Positions 34,060 to 42,712 of a stretch of 64,000 bases of DNA are shown here, piece after piece. The DNA comes from Sphingobacterium micropteri. Lineage in GTDB: Bacteria > Bacteroidota > Bacteroidia > Sphingobacteriales > Sphingobacteriaceae. Within the stretch, counting starts at the first letter, position 1. Every line of letters starts with the position of its first letter. Where the stretch lies: NCBI RefSeq assembly GCF_014692515.1, contig NZ_JACOIK010000011.1, positions 1 to 64,000 of the forward strand, given 5' to 3'. Position numbers and translations under genes: made by a program. The notes below the pieces were generated by a model. It worked only from the letters and a program-made list of their open reading frames with translations, had not been told where the DNA came from and did no database searches.

Positions 34060-36294
34060 TTAGAACAAATTATACCGGACACCTAAGAATCCACGAATCC
34101 CTTGGTTTGGTCCGTAAACGTAACTAGGGTCAAACGGTAGAAGATTCGGATCATCAATTTTTTCAAACGGGTCGTGGGCACGGGAGATGATAAAAGGAAT
34201 CCCTTTAGTGGGCGTCCAGTTTAGTAAATTCTTTACACCACCGAAAATTTCAAGCCCGTTACGGAAATGCTTCGTAACCTGTATATTCTGGATGCTCCAT
34301 GCTTTCGACTCGTCCGGTCTAGGATCATCCTCGCCCAACACAGGTAAACGCATAGGGCCTATGACATTACCCGTGTAATCAAAACTTAATCCTAAACGAT
34401 TCCAGTTATAGCCAATAGTCCAAGTACCCATGTATTTCTCCGTCAGCATCTGCCATTCCCTTTCGCCCTCTTCTTCACTGTGGACATCCATTACAGTTCC
34501 GCCGACCATGGCTTTAAAACCGCTTGGATGTGCCCAATCTAAGTTGACCGAAATACCCTGTGAAACGGCGTGTCCATCTAAATTGGAGTAGATGATTTTA
34601 TTGATATCGGTATCATAGTCGGGGATAATTTTATTGGTGAAATACGTATAGAATGCAGTCGCATCAATACCAAATATAGCGCCATTATCTGCGTAGAACT
34701 TCTTAACATAGTTAACATTGGTGTTCCACGAAGTTTCGGGTTTCAGGTCCCCAATGAACACCACATCGCGCGCACCGGTCAAAGCCGCATGGTCTTCGGT
34801 AAACACATTCGCGACACGATAGCCATTCCCTACACCGATACGTAGCACTTGGCTCTTATCCTTGGAGTTCCATTTGTAATTCAAACGCGGTGATAAGATG
34901 CTCCCGTGAATCGAGTTATAATCGTATCGTGCGCCGAGCAACAGCTTGTGCTGTGGATGTAACGTAATTTCATCTTGCACAAATAGCCCCGGTAAATGGG
35001 TGTGTGATACGTCGGTCGTTGCAGGTGTGTTATCGTCGTAATAGGTGTAACGATAAGCGAGTCCGGTCAATAAATCATGATTTTTAAGTTGTTTACGCCA
35101 TGTTAATTGACCAAACACAATTTTTTGGTCCGCCATATACTCGGTATCGCCATAAACGCTATTTTGGTCGTGCCCGTTGGCACTGAAGGAGAAGGAGAGA
35201 TCTTCGCTACCGGGTAAATCGTAGACACCCATTACCTCCCATCGTTTGGTATAGATGCTTTCGCCATATACCTCATCACCTCCACGATATTGCCTACTCC
35301 AGTTCATCTCTCCACCCCAGCGGTCTTCATAGATGTACCTTCCGGCCAGCGAGAACGTTTTGTTGTCCTTACGGGCGAAATTCCATTTATTAAAGATGGA
35401 TATCCTGTCTTGCAGGGTGACGTCTGTAAAATTATCTCCGTTTTTATCCAACGGATTCGAATAGTTGAAGTAATTTACACCTAACAACGACTGTGCAGAA
35501 CCTACGTTAAACTTGCCTCCGAGGTCTAGATTGTATTCCTGCCAGGTGGTGCCGAAGGTCTCTAAACTAAATAATGGAGCGTTGTCAGGTGTTTTCGTAA
35601 TGATATTGATGAGACCGCCCACGGCTTCGCTACCATATAATGTGGAAGCTGGTCCTTTGACTATTTCTACGCGTTCGATTAAAGCTTGTGGGATCCCATT
35701 CAACCCGTATACAGTGGACAGACCGGAAACAATGGGCATACCATCGATCAGTACCATGGTATACGGGCCCTCCAGGCCATTGATGTGGATGTCGCCGGTA
35801 TTACACACGCTACAGTTGATCTGTGGGCGTACACCATTTATATTTTGGAGCGATTCGAAAATTGTCGGTGCCGGATTAGCCCTGAAAAATTTAGCAGAAT
35901 ATACCTCGACCGGTATAGGGCTTTCTAATTTGGAAACTTCCCGCAGTGTTCCCGATACGACTACCTCATCTAGATTGCGATTGTCCTTTTGTAATATAAT
36001 GGGGAGTTGTGTGTTGTTTTGGGTGAGATGGATAGGTTGTTTGATGGGTAAGTAACCTATAGCGCGGACTACTAATGTCGCTTTTCCAGTTGGAATGTCT
36101 TCCAATTGGAAATTTCCATCTTTATCTGTTGTTGTTCCTATGGTAGATCCTTCTAGTAGTACACTAGCCGCGAAAATAGGTTGATTATCCGCATCCGTAA
36201 TCTGTCCCTGTATTTGTGTTTGGGCAAAAAGTGCGAGTGGGAATATATAGAGTAAGGCTATTAGACAAAGCCTGTAATTGTATCTTTTTGTCAT
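34060..36294 (-). CDS. TonB-dependent receptor, possibly for a metal complex
   Basis: A 744-residue outer-membrane receptor with a signal peptide (~8-24, ALFAQ) and a carboxypeptidase-regulatory-like domain (~28-105). The plug follows: LDEVVVSGTLREV (TonB box region), then INGVRPQINCSVCNTGDIHI with a Cys-Ser-Val-Cys pair, GLEGPYTMVLIDGMPIV, IERVEIVKGPASTLYGSEAVGGLINIITK. The barrel ends in GIRGFLGVRYNLF. The CxxC in the plug and the clustering with a thioredoxin-like protein and a His-rich membrane protein hint at a soft-metal (for example copper) or thiol-sensitive substrate, but this is inference. It is smaller than SusC and has no SusD, so it is not a glycan importer. The promoter likely lies in the 207-bp gap upstream. 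Confidence 0.85.
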   Translation of the reverse strand: MTKRYNYRLCLIALLYIFPLALFAQTQIQGQITDADNQPIFAASVLLEGSTIGTTTDKDGNFQLEDIPTGKATLVVRAIGYLPIKQPIHLTQNNTQLPIILQKDNRNLDEVVVSGTLREVSKLESPIPVEVYSAKFFRANPAPTIFESLQNINGVRPQINCSVCNTGDIHINGLEGPYTMVLIDGMPIVSGLSTVYGLNGIPQALIERVEIVKGPASTLYGSEAVGGLINIITKTPDNAPLFSLETFGTTWQEYNLDLGGKFNVGSAQSLLGVNYFNYSNPLDKNGDNFTDVTLQDRISIFNKWNFARKDNKTFSLAGRYIYEDRWGGEMNWSRQYRGGDEVYGESIYTKRWEVMGVYDLPGSEDLSFSFSANGHDQNSVYGDTEYMADQKIVFGQLTWRKQLKNHDLLTGLAYRYTYYDDNTPATTDVSHTHLPGLFVQDEITLHPQHKLLLGARYDYNSIHGSILSPRLNYKWNSKDKSQVLRIGVGNGYRVANVFTEDHAALTGARDVVFIGDLKPETSWNTNVNYVKKFYADNGAIFGIDATAFYTYFTNKIIPDYDTDINKIIYSNLDGHAVSQGISVNLDWAHPSGFKAMVGGTVMDVHSEEEGEREWQMLTEKYMGTWTIGYNWNRLGLSFDYTGNVIGPMRLPVLGEDDPRPDESKAWSIQNIQVTKHFRNGLEIFGGVKNLLNWTPTKGIPFIISRAHDPFEKIDDPNLLPFDPSYVYGPNQGIRGFLGVRYNLF

Positions 36295-36501
36295 GTAAAT
36301 AATTCATATGAAGCTACATCCCATAACACCATCATGAAACAGCGTTTTGCCATGTAAAAGACATTACGGGTGATAGGTGCTAGGCGAATGAGCCGTCAAG
36401 GTATGCAGGAAGTGAAAAAAATCACAACATGAGGGCAGACCTTATCCTGTAATAATAAATGTGTTTCGTTAAATTTCCGATGAATATTCGGAAAGTGGAA
36501 A

Positions 36502-36873
36502 TTAGGATAGAGAAGAGGCAGGAGGACCCCGTAAATCGTAGTGAAAGAGTAGGGTGGAAGGTGTGCTTTCCGTTAGTTCTGCATAATGTATACAAAGTAA
36601 CAGCGGGGTAATGACAAGCTCGAAAGCCTGTAGATCACCAGCGACGAAAACACCTGCAAATACAACATTCAGAAATTGAATTTCATCATCGGATTCATGA
36701 TGATGAGGCTCGCCTTTTTTGGTAAAGTCGTACGGGTGAATGTGGGTAACCATTTCCCCGGTAGACGTGATCTCCTTGTGCATAAATACCACACCACTGG
36801 TGATAATCGCTACCATCCACACACTTAATGACCAAGCGATGAAATTGCGATATGTGGTACTTAATTTATGCAT
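36502..36873 (-). CDS. Small membrane protein with His-rich loop and RGPP tail
   Basis: A 123-residue protein with an N-terminal membrane helix (~13-31), a metal-binding-like His/Asp/Glu loop (GEPHHHESDDEI, plus HIHPYDF) and a second hydrophobic segment (~64-95). It ends LLFHYDLRGPPASSLS; an Arg-Gly/Ala-Pro-Pro tail is reminiscent of DUF2946-type small proteins that sit beside copper genes and TonB receptors, but the match is weak. It is the first gene of a probable minus-strand cluster with the TonB receptor and the thioredoxin-like protein. No catalytic motif is visible. Confidence 0.6.
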   Translation of the reverse strand: MHKLSTTYRNFIAWSLSVWMVAIITSGVVFMHKEITSTGEMVTHIHPYDFTKKGEPHHHESDDEIQFLNVVFAGVFVAGDLQAFELVITPLLLCIHYAELTESTPSTLLFHYDLRGPPASSLS

Positions 36874-36919
36874 ATAATATTACGCCGTTTATTGGCAAAG
36901 ATACAAAATGATCTGAAGA

Positions 36920-37270
36920 CTACAGTGTCAATTTATTGTTATGGTCCGGGAAAAGTAAACTGGGCTTGTGTATTTTAGCCTCTTCCGGGGTCATACTTGC
37001 ATAAGAAATGATAATAATGATATCACCCACCTGAACTAACCGAGCGGCAGCTCCATTCAGGCAAATAGTACCTGTTCCACGTTCACCCGGAATAACATAA
37101 GTCTCCAATCGAGCCCCGTTATTGTTGTTTACAATCTGCACTTTTTCGTTCGCAACAATATTTGCTGCATCCATCAAATCTTCATCAATCGTGATGCTTC
37201 CCACGTAGTTCAGTTCCGCTTGCGTAACACGAACCCGATGAATCTTTGATTTCATTACTTCAATCAACAT
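36920..37270 (-). CDS. panD: Aspartate 1-decarboxylase
   Basis: A 116-residue pyruvoyl enzyme, slightly shorter than the E. coli protein. It decarboxylates L-aspartate to beta-alanine for pantothenate and coenzyme A. The self-cleavage site Gly24-Ser25 is in [18 protein letters not shown]; the new N-terminal Ser becomes the pyruvoyl group. Other conserved pieces are [13 protein letters not shown] with Lys9 and the [23 protein letters not shown] segment including the substrate-binding Arg and Thr57 region. Directly downstream of panC with 22 bases between, so beta-alanine and pantothenate synthesis are coexpressed. Confidence 0.96.
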   Translation of the reverse strand: MLIEVMKSKIHRVRVTQAELNYVGSITIDEDLMDAANIVANEKVQIVNNNNGARLETYVIPGERGTGTICLNGAAARLVQVGDIIIIISYASMTPEEAKIHKPSLLFPDHNNKLTL

Positions 37271-37292
37271 AATACAAAATTACGCTTTTTTT

Positions 37293-38138
37293 TTAATCCA
37301 GTAACATATTATCTATCAACCGTACGCCTTCTACCCATGCTACCAATAGGGCTACGTGGTTTTTCGCAGGGTCGATGCGGTCTATTTCTTGTAACGAACG
37401 TGTCTCACAAATAGCCAGATATTCGATGTCAATTTCCTTCTCCTGATGCAGGATGTCCAAAGCTTCCTGTCGAAGTATGTTCAAATCGTGGTCTTTAAAA
37501 TGGCGCTTTATATGGCTTAACGCACGATATAATACCAATGCTTTTCGCTTTCCCACTTCCGAAAGGCGCATATTACGTGAGCTTAATGCGAGTCCTTCCT
37601 CGTTTCGGACCGTTGGGACGATATGTAGGCGGACGGGCAGTTTTTTTAACTCAATGAGGCGTTGAATAACCATCACCTGTTGGAAGTCTTTTTGACCAAA
37701 ACAAGCTATATCGGGTTCCACTAAACGGAACAATTTGTATACGATCTGTGTTACCCCTTGAAAATGGCCTGGCCGTTTCTCACCCTCCCATACCTGCTCC
37801 AGATTCCCGAGATCAAGGTGCCAAGGTTCTTCCGCTGGGCCGTACATTTCTTCCACAGAAGGTAGGAAGGCTACATCACAACCTATTTCCTGTAATAACC
37901 GCAAGTCGTTTTCTTCCGGACGGGGGTATTTTTCGAGGTCACCCGGGTCATTAAATTGGGTGGGATTTACAAAAATACTGCAGACGACGATGTCTGCAAT
38001 TTGTTGTGCCTCTTTTAGGAGTGAAAGATGCCCCTCATGGAGCGCCCCCATTGTTGGTATAAGCGCTATGCGCAGTGTGGCTTTACGGGGTCCGTCGAGG
38101 TAAGTTTGAAGGGCCTGTCTTGTTCTAAATATGTTCAC
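37293..38138 (-). CDS. panC: Pantothenate synthetase (pantoate-beta-alanine ligase)
   Basis: A 281-residue cytoplasmic enzyme of the usual length that joins pantoate and beta-alanine with ATP via pantoyl-adenylate. The nucleotide-binding HIGH-type motif is in IPTMGALHEGHLSLL; FVNPTQFNDPGDLEKYPR binds pantoate; CFGQKDFQQVMVIQRL and ALSSRNMRLS (KMSKS-like) complete the active site. It is transcribed divergently from the GT5-like gene. The minus-strand promoter should lie in 38139-38210, where GCAAATTTGC at 38161-38170 is a one-mismatch -7 box. Confidence 0.96.
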   Translation of the reverse strand: MNIFRTRQALQTYLDGPRKATLRIALIPTMGALHEGHLSLLKEAQQIADIVVCSIFVNPTQFNDPGDLEKYPRPEENDLRLLQEIGCDVAFLPSVEEMYGPAEEPWHLDLGNLEQVWEGEKRPGHFQGVTQIVYKLFRLVEPDIACFGQKDFQQVMVIQRLIELKKLPVRLHIVPTVRNEEGLALSSRNMRLSEVGKRKALVLYRALSHIKRHFKDHDLNILRQEALDILHQEKEIDIEYLAICETRSLQEIDRIDPAKNHVALLVAWVEGVRLIDNMLLD

Positions 38139-38210
38139 GGCAAAACGTTGAAATAAGGGCGCAAATTTGCAGAAATAAATTCGTAATATAAAGTGATGAA
38201 ACTTAATGAA

Positions 38211-38241
38211 TTGTAAAATTCATAAAATAATCGTATCTTTG
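38211..38241 (+). promoter_or_regulatory. Promoter of the GT5-like gene
   Basis: TTG at 38211-38213, a 20-base spacer and TATCTTTG at 38234-38241 fit the Bacteroidota -33/-7 consensus exactly. The ATG lies 42 bases downstream. Confidence 0.75.
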
Positions 38242-38283
38242 TAGACCGATTTTACTGTTCGATAAATAAAAAAAGAATTGGAG

Positions 38284-39108
38284 ATGGCAAAAACGAAAAT
38301 ATTGTTTGTAACCCATGAGATGTCGCCTTTCCTTGAAAAAAGTAAAATTTCTGAAATAACACGCCAGTTACCACAAGCAATGCAAGAAAAAGGATTTGAA
38401 ATCCGTATTCTGATGCCACGTTTTGGTAATATTAATGAGCGCAGAAATCGTCTTCATGAAGTGATAAGGTTGTCGGGAATGAACATCGTGGTGGATAGCA
38501 ATGACAGTCCGCTCATTATTAAAGTTGCTTCATTACCTGCTGCACGGATGCAGGTGTATTTTTTAGATAATGAAGAGTATTTTCAGCGGAAAAAGGTTTT
38601 TCGTGATGAAAAGGGTGAGTTTTTTGCAGACAACAACGAACGTTCGTTGTTCTTCTGTAAAGGTGTCTTAGAGACGGTGAAGAAGCTAGGTTGGTCACCG
38701 GATGTGGTGCACTGCCATGGTTGGTTTTCGGCTATGGTTCCGGCCTATTTGAAAACAGCCTACAAAGATGATCCTACATTTAAGGATGCCAAAGTGATGT
38801 ATTCGCTATATGCGGACGAAGACTTTGACACGGTAGGTGCTAAATACGGGACGATGGCAGCACAAGCAGATATGCGTCCGGAGGAAGCAGCTCCTTATGG
38901 TGACGGCTCGTATGTAGACCTATACAAAGGAGCGCTGTCATACACCGACATTGCTGTATTTGCGGACGGAGATATACACCCCGAATTGAAGGCATATATA
39001 GTAGAAAATGGTATCCGTAGTTTTTCTCCAGATAGTGACGTTGATTATGAGGGTTTTGCGGAGGTATTTGAGGAGTTTTCCACGGCTGACATAGAGGAGA
39101 CGGCATAA
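38284..39108 (+). CDS. Short glycogen-synthase-like (GT5 N-domain) protein
   Basis: A 274-residue protein equal to only the N-terminal Rossmann domain of GT5 glycogen synthase (full enzyme ~470-500). It starts KTKILFVTHEMSPFLEKSKISEI, where the ADP-glucose/glucan-binding KxGG motif of true synthases (Lys-Val-Gly-Gly-Leu) is replaced by Lys-Ser-Lys-Ile-Ser, and continues with FEIRILMPRFGNINERRN and PDVVHCHGWFSAMVPAYLKT. The second GT-B domain with the catalytic Lys and Glu is absent. Such short proteins occur next to panC in many Bacteroidota; I expect a regulatory or structural role rather than synthesis. The ATG at 38284 is chosen over an in-frame TTG two codons upstream. A terminator follows. 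Confidence 0.8.
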   Translation: MAKTKILFVTHEMSPFLEKSKISEITRQLPQAMQEKGFEIRILMPRFGNINERRNRLHEVIRLSGMNIVVDSNDSPLIIKVASLPAARMQVYFLDNEEYFQRKKVFRDEKGEFFADNNERSLFFCKGVLETVKKLGWSPDVVHCHGWFSAMVPAYLKTAYKDDPTFKDAKVMYSLYADEDFDTVGAKYGTMAAQADMRPEEAAPYGDGSYVDLYKGALSYTDIAVFADGDIHPELKAYIVENGIRSFSPDSDVDYEGFAEVFEEFSTADIEETA

Positions 39109-39139
39109 TTTTTTCATATTTTTAAGTTTTAAATGTTTG

Positions 39140-39169
39140 AAAGACGCGATGTGAATCGCGTCTTTTTTT
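39140..39169 (+). terminator. Terminator after the GT5-like gene
   Basis: AAAGACGCGAT (39140-39150) and ATCGCGTCTTT (39155-39165) form a perfect 11-bp stem with a 4-base loop, followed by a T-tract. Confidence 0.9.
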
Positions 39170-39256
39170 GTTGGTACGAAGTTTTTTCTTATTTTAGACT
39201 TGCTAACTGTATTGTCGGATACAAAAAGAGGAATAGACTATTATAAACGAAAGAAC

Positions 39257-40654
39257 ATGGAAAGTTTTTCAAGAAGATCATTTTTACAAGCTGTTGCCCT
39301 GCTCGCCGCAGGATCGGTCGTGTCGTTGCCTGCAAATGGATTTGGATTGCATCGAAAACTAAGAGTCACGTTGGTCGGTACGGGGGTCCGAGGTATATCC
39401 TTTTGGGGCCGCCGTTTGGTAGAACAGTATCCAGACCAACTGGAATTTGTGGGGCTAAGTGATATCAATCCTGGCAGGTTGCAGTATGCGAAGGAATACA
39501 TGAAAGTGGATTGCCCGACCTTTGTCAATTTCAAAGAGATGCTGCGTACGGCCAAACCGGATTTGGTGATCGTGTGTACGACTGACTCTTCTCATCACGA
39601 ACTGATCATTGACGGGCTGGCGGCTGGCTGTGATGTCCTCACGGAAAAGCCGCTAACAACGGATGAAATAAAAGCACAGGCGATCCTGGATGCAGAACGA
39701 CAATATGGGAAAAACTTAATTGTAGGATTCAATTATAGATGGAGTCCTTATATGACGAAAATCAAGGAACTGCTTATGAACGGGGAAATTGGTGAAATTA
39801 CATCGGTTGATTTCAATTGGTATCTCAATACCCATCATGGCGCGTCTTATTTCCGTCGTTGGCACGGACTGATGAACAAAGGCGGATCGCTATGGATACA
39901 TAAAGCTACGCACCATTTTGATTTACTCAATTGGTGGTTGGATTCTGAACCTGATGAAGTGTTTGCTTATGGTGCGCTGGAGCATTATGGCAAAAATGGG
40001 CCATTCAGAGGAACCAGTTGCCGGAGTTGCTCGTATAAAAAAGAATGTGATTACTATTGGGATATTACGGGTGACGCGCATGCTATGAAACTGTATGTGG
40101 CTAATGAAGCACATGATGGGTATATTCGTGATGGCTGTGTTTATCGGAAGGAGATCGATATTTACGACAAGATGTCGGCGCAAATTAAATATGCAAATGG
40201 CGCGATCGCTAATTATTCGCTGACTACGTATTCGCCGTTTGAGGGTTGGCGAATTGCTTTTAACGGGCAAAAAGGGCGTGTTGAGGCATGGTTAGATATT
40301 CCATGGATGAAAAATGACAGTTTGGATCAAGAGAGTTTGCATGCCGCAGAAATGCAGCAGGCGGAAAATATCGATGTTATTCATGAGCCGGTTGTACTAT
40401 ATAAAAATTGGAAGGATTACCAGATCATTCAGGTAGCTAGCGAACGCGCTGGTCATGGTGGTGGCGACCGCCGCTTACACGATAAACTGTTCAAGCAACC
40501 CGAGGCCCCTGATCCTTACGGGCATGCAGCGGGTCTGCGCGACGGTGTAATGTCTATTTTAATTGGTGTAGCTGCCCGTCATAGTATCGAGAAAGGCAGC
40601 CCGATAAAAATTGCTTCGTTGACAGATTTAAAACCCCAAGCCAAACGCGGGTAG
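39257..40654 (+). CDS. Tat-exported Gfo/Idh/MocA-family oxidoreductase
   Basis: A 465-residue protein. The ATG at 39257 gives a Tat signal (SFSRRSFLQAVALLAAGSVVSL) that an upstream TTG would only extend. A Rossmann NAD(P)-binding domain follows (LRVTLVGTGVRGISFWGRRL, LVIVCTTDSSHHELIIDGLAAG, DVLTEKPLTTDEIKA) and then the C-terminal domain with GFNYRWSPYMTKIKELLMNGEIGEI and GGSLWIHKATHHFDLLNWW. It carries a Cys cluster (Cys-Arg-Ser-Cys then Lys-Glu-Cys, ~residues 255-266) that could bind metal or be structural. Members oxidise or rearrange sugars in the periplasm, and related GH109 enzymes use NAD for hydrolysis. No sugar gene is adjacent, so substrate is unknown. Confidence 0.85.
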   Translation: MESFSRRSFLQAVALLAAGSVVSLPANGFGLHRKLRVTLVGTGVRGISFWGRRLVEQYPDQLEFVGLSDINPGRLQYAKEYMKVDCPTFVNFKEMLRTAKPDLVIVCTTDSSHHELIIDGLAAGCDVLTEKPLTTDEIKAQAILDAERQYGKNLIVGFNYRWSPYMTKIKELLMNGEIGEITSVDFNWYLNTHHGASYFRRWHGLMNKGGSLWIHKATHHFDLLNWWLDSEPDEVFAYGALEHYGKNGPFRGTSCRSCSYKKECDYYWDITGDAHAMKLYVANEAHDGYIRDGCVYRKEIDIYDKMSAQIKYANGAIANYSLTTYSPFEGWRIAFNGQKGRVEAWLDIPWMKNDSLDQESLHAAEMQQAENIDVIHEPVVLYKNWKDYQIIQVASERAGHGGGDRRLHDKLFKQPEAPDPYGHAAGLRDGVMSILIGVAARHSIEKGSPIKIASLTDLKPQAKRG

Positions 40655-40678
40655 TAGTTAAGCTATAGATATATAATG

Positions 40679-40714
40679 AAAAAAGGTCTCCTCTATATAG
40701 AGGAGACCTTTTTT
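40679..40714. terminator. Bidirectional terminator between oxidoreductase gene and tRNA-Asp genes
   Basis: GGTCTCCTCTAT (40685-40696) is followed by its exact reverse complement, and six A's and six T's flank it, so the 36-bp palindrome is perfect. It terminates the plus-strand gene and the minus-strand tRNA transcript. Confidence 0.95.
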
Positions 40715-40716
40715 AG

Positions 40717-40790
40717 CGGTCTGGACGGGACTCGAACCCGCGACCCCATGCGTGACAGGCATGTATTCTAACCAGCTGAACTACCAGACC
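40717..40790 (-). tRNA. tRNA-Asp (GTC), copy 1
   Basis: A 74-nt cloverleaf on the minus strand: acceptor GGTCTGG/CCAGACC, D-arm AGTTCAGCTGGTTAGA, anticodon loop CTGTCAC closed by CATGC/GCATG with anticodon GTC, and T-loop GGTTCGAGTCC. The discriminator is G and CCA is not encoded. The second copy lies 68 bases upstream in the same orientation, so both probably come from one transcript. Confidence 0.97.
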
Positions 40791-40858
40791 TAATTTCTTC
40801 CGTTTATGCGGAAATATATGCTAAGAACGTTTTGAAGCAATGCTTCTCTTTTATGGAG

Positions 40859-40932
40859 CGGTCTGGACGGGACTCGAACCCGCGACCCCATGCGTGACAG
40901 GCATGTATTCTAACCAGCTGAACTACCAGACC
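40859..40932 (-). tRNA. tRNA-Asp (GTC), copy 2
   Basis: All 74 bases are identical to those of copy 1, including the discriminator; the spacers differ. It is the promoter-proximal copy on the minus strand and follows the prfA gene, 73 bases downstream of its stop. Confidence 0.97.
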
Positions 40933-41005
40933 TTTTATCCTTCTCGTTTGAAGGTGTGCAAATATAGGTGTATTTTACAGAATGTCGAAATTTTTTTGAA
41001 AAAAT

Positions 41006-42079
41006 TTAGTCTACCGCACCCTCTTTCATTTTCTCTGCATTCTCCGCAAATTGGAGCGCGTCTATAATGCCTTGAATATCACCATCCATAACGGTAGGAA
41101 GGTTATAGAGCGTCAAGCCGATGCGGTGTTCCGTAACACGTCCTTGTGGATAATTGTATGTCCGTACTTTGGCAGATCGGTCTCCGGTAGATACCATCGT
41201 TTTACGTTTAGCTGCGACATCACCATGTTTTTTCTGCACCTCAAGTTCGTATAATTTATTTCGAAGCATCTCCATGGCCAGTTCGCGGTTTGCTAATTGG
41301 GAGCGTTCAACTTGGCACACAACTACAATTCCAGAAGGTTTGTGTGTCAACTGCACCTTCGTTTCCACTTTGTTGACATTTTGTCCCCCAGCACCGCCCG
41401 AACGGGATGTTTGCATTTCAATGTCACCAGGGTTCAACTCGACATCAACATCTTCCGCTTCCGGCAAAACAGCTACCGAAGCTGCAGATGTATGAACCCG
41501 ACCTTGCGTTTCGGTATCTGGAACACGCTGTACACGATGGACCCCGGATTCATATTTTAGTTGACCATACACGTCCTCGCCGAGGACTTTTAAAATAACC
41601 TCCTTATATCCACCGGATGTTCCTTCCGTTACATCCATTACTTCCGTGCGCCAACCTTTTGTTTCGAAATATCGTGTGTACATTCTATATAGGTCGCCAG
41701 CGAATAGGGCAGCTTCATCGCCACCAGTGCCGCCGCGAATCTCGATAATAGCATTCTTGGCATCCTCGGGATCTTTCGGGATAAGCATTAAGCGAACTTC
41801 TTCCTCTTTTTCTTCCTTTTGATCTAAAAGGATGTCCAATTCTTCTTTCGCCATCTCCCGGAGTTCTTGGTCTTTTTCGTTGGCGAGTATATCTTTGTTG
41901 GTGTCGATATTACTAACGATATTTTTATAGATATGATATTGCTCCACAATTTTCCCCAAGTCTTTATATTCTTTATTCAACTTGGCAAAACGCTTCATAT
42001 CATTGATGGTATCTGGGTTGCTTAATTCAGCCTCTACCTCTTCCCACCGTTCTTTTATAGCTTGTAGTTTCTCTAACAT
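41006..42079 (-). CDS. prfA: Peptide chain release factor 1
   Basis: A 357-residue factor of standard length that recognises UAA and UAG stop codons. The stop-codon reader is the Pro-x-Thr tripeptide of RF1, here Pro-Asp-Thr in [23 protein letters not shown]2 would show Ser-Pro-Phe. The peptidyl-hydrolysis motif GGQ is in [19 protein letters not shown]. Domain 1 is the helical N-terminus, with [22 protein letters not shown] preceding domain 2. A TAnnTTTG box on the minus strand (complement of 42131-42138) precedes the gene by about 50 bases. Confidence 0.97.
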   Translation of the reverse strand: MLEKLQAIKERWEEVEAELSNPDTINDMKRFAKLNKEYKDLGKIVEQYHIYKNIVSNIDTNKDILANEKDQELREMAKEELDILLDQKEEKEEEVRLMLIPKDPEDAKNAIIEIRGGTGGDEAALFAGDLYRMYTRYFETKGWRTEVMDVTEGTSGGYKEVILKVLGEDVYGQLKYESGVHRVQRVPDTETQGRVHTSAASVAVLPEAEDVDVELNPGDIEMQTSRSGGAGGQNVNKVETKVQLTHKPSGIVVVCQVERSQLANRELAMEMLRNKLYELEVQKKHGDVAAKRKTMVSTGDRSAKVRTYNYPQGRVTEHRIGLTLYNLPTVMDGDIQGIIDALQFAENAEKMKEGAVD

Positions 42080-42130
42080 AGTGCGTAATGCTCTTCATAA
42101 CGGAAAGGTGTTTTCCGTTTTTATTAGGCA

Positions 42131-42138
42131 CAAAAGTA
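42131..42138 (-). promoter_or_regulatory. Probable -7 promoter box of prfA
   Basis: On the minus strand the sequence reads TACTTTTG, an exact TAnnTTTG box, 52 bases upstream of the prfA ATG. I see no TTG at the normal spacing upstream, which would lie at the 3' end of the SMR gene. Confidence 0.45.
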
Positions 42139-42153
42139 CGTATTTTTTTGGTA

Positions 42154-42483
42154 TTAATGCGTGGAAACCACTTTGAGGCCAATAATAGAAGCGATCAATG
42201 TAAAAATGAAAAATACACGCCAAAAATCGGCCGGCTCTTTAAAGATAAAAATACCAACTAAGACAGTTCCTACTGCGCCAATGCCTGTCCAAACCGCATA
42301 GGCGGTTCCAAGCGGCAGCGCTTGGGTAGCTTTCATCAACAGTAGCATGCTGATGGTCAAACATACACCAAATCCACCGTACCAAAGGTACATTTCCGTT
42401 CCTGTTGTGTGTTTAGCTTTTCCTAAGCAGGATGTGAATCCCACTTCAAATAGACCTGCAATAATTAATATAATCCAATTCAT
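42154..42483 (-). CDS. SMR-family transporter of the SugE/Gdx type
   Basis: A 109-residue inner-membrane protein with four helices. The essential Glu13 lies in LIIAGLFEVGF, where protons and substrate exchange. The signature LPLGTAYAVWTGIGAVGTVLVG and the C-terminal IIGLKVVSTH are those of the SugE/Gdx branch, whose studied members export guanidinium, rather than EmrE multidrug exporters. It would act as an antiparallel dimer. No guanidine riboswitch is seen upstream. The gene is followed on the minus strand by prfA, 74 bases away. Substrate is inferred from the family only. Confidence 0.88.
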   Translation of the reverse strand: MNWIILIIAGLFEVGFTSCLGKAKHTTGTEMYLWYGGFGVCLTISMLLLMKATQALPLGTAYAVWTGIGAVGTVLVGIFIFKEPADFWRVFFIFTLIASIIGLKVVSTH

Positions 42484-42712
42484 AGTCCTTCATATTATGT
42501 ATGCTACAAATATCTATATCCGAAAACAGAATACTTTTTACAAATGATAAAAAAATAAATTATTTCCCATGTCTATCGCTGCACTCGTCATTAACATCTT
42601 ATTAACAAGTCTGTCTGTATAACACTGTAACTTTATTGCTACAATATATAGATGGGGAATCTATACACAAAAGTAAAACAGACCTATCTACATAACAGCT
42701 GACAATAAAACT

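Noticed and set aside
38278-38283. TTG start two codons upstream of the GT5-like gene
   Set aside because: An ATG follows directly (38284) and begins the usual KTKILFVTHE sequence; the TTG adds only Met-Glu.
40717-40932. Integrated element at the tRNA-Asp genes
   Set aside because: No integrase, no duplicated tRNA 3' fragment beyond the two complete genes, and the neighbours on both sides are housekeeping-like.
42484-42712. Guanidine riboswitch upstream of the SugE/Gdx-like gene
   Set aside because: The minus-strand leader shows none of the conserved guanidine-riboswitch core sequences; it is simply AT-rich.
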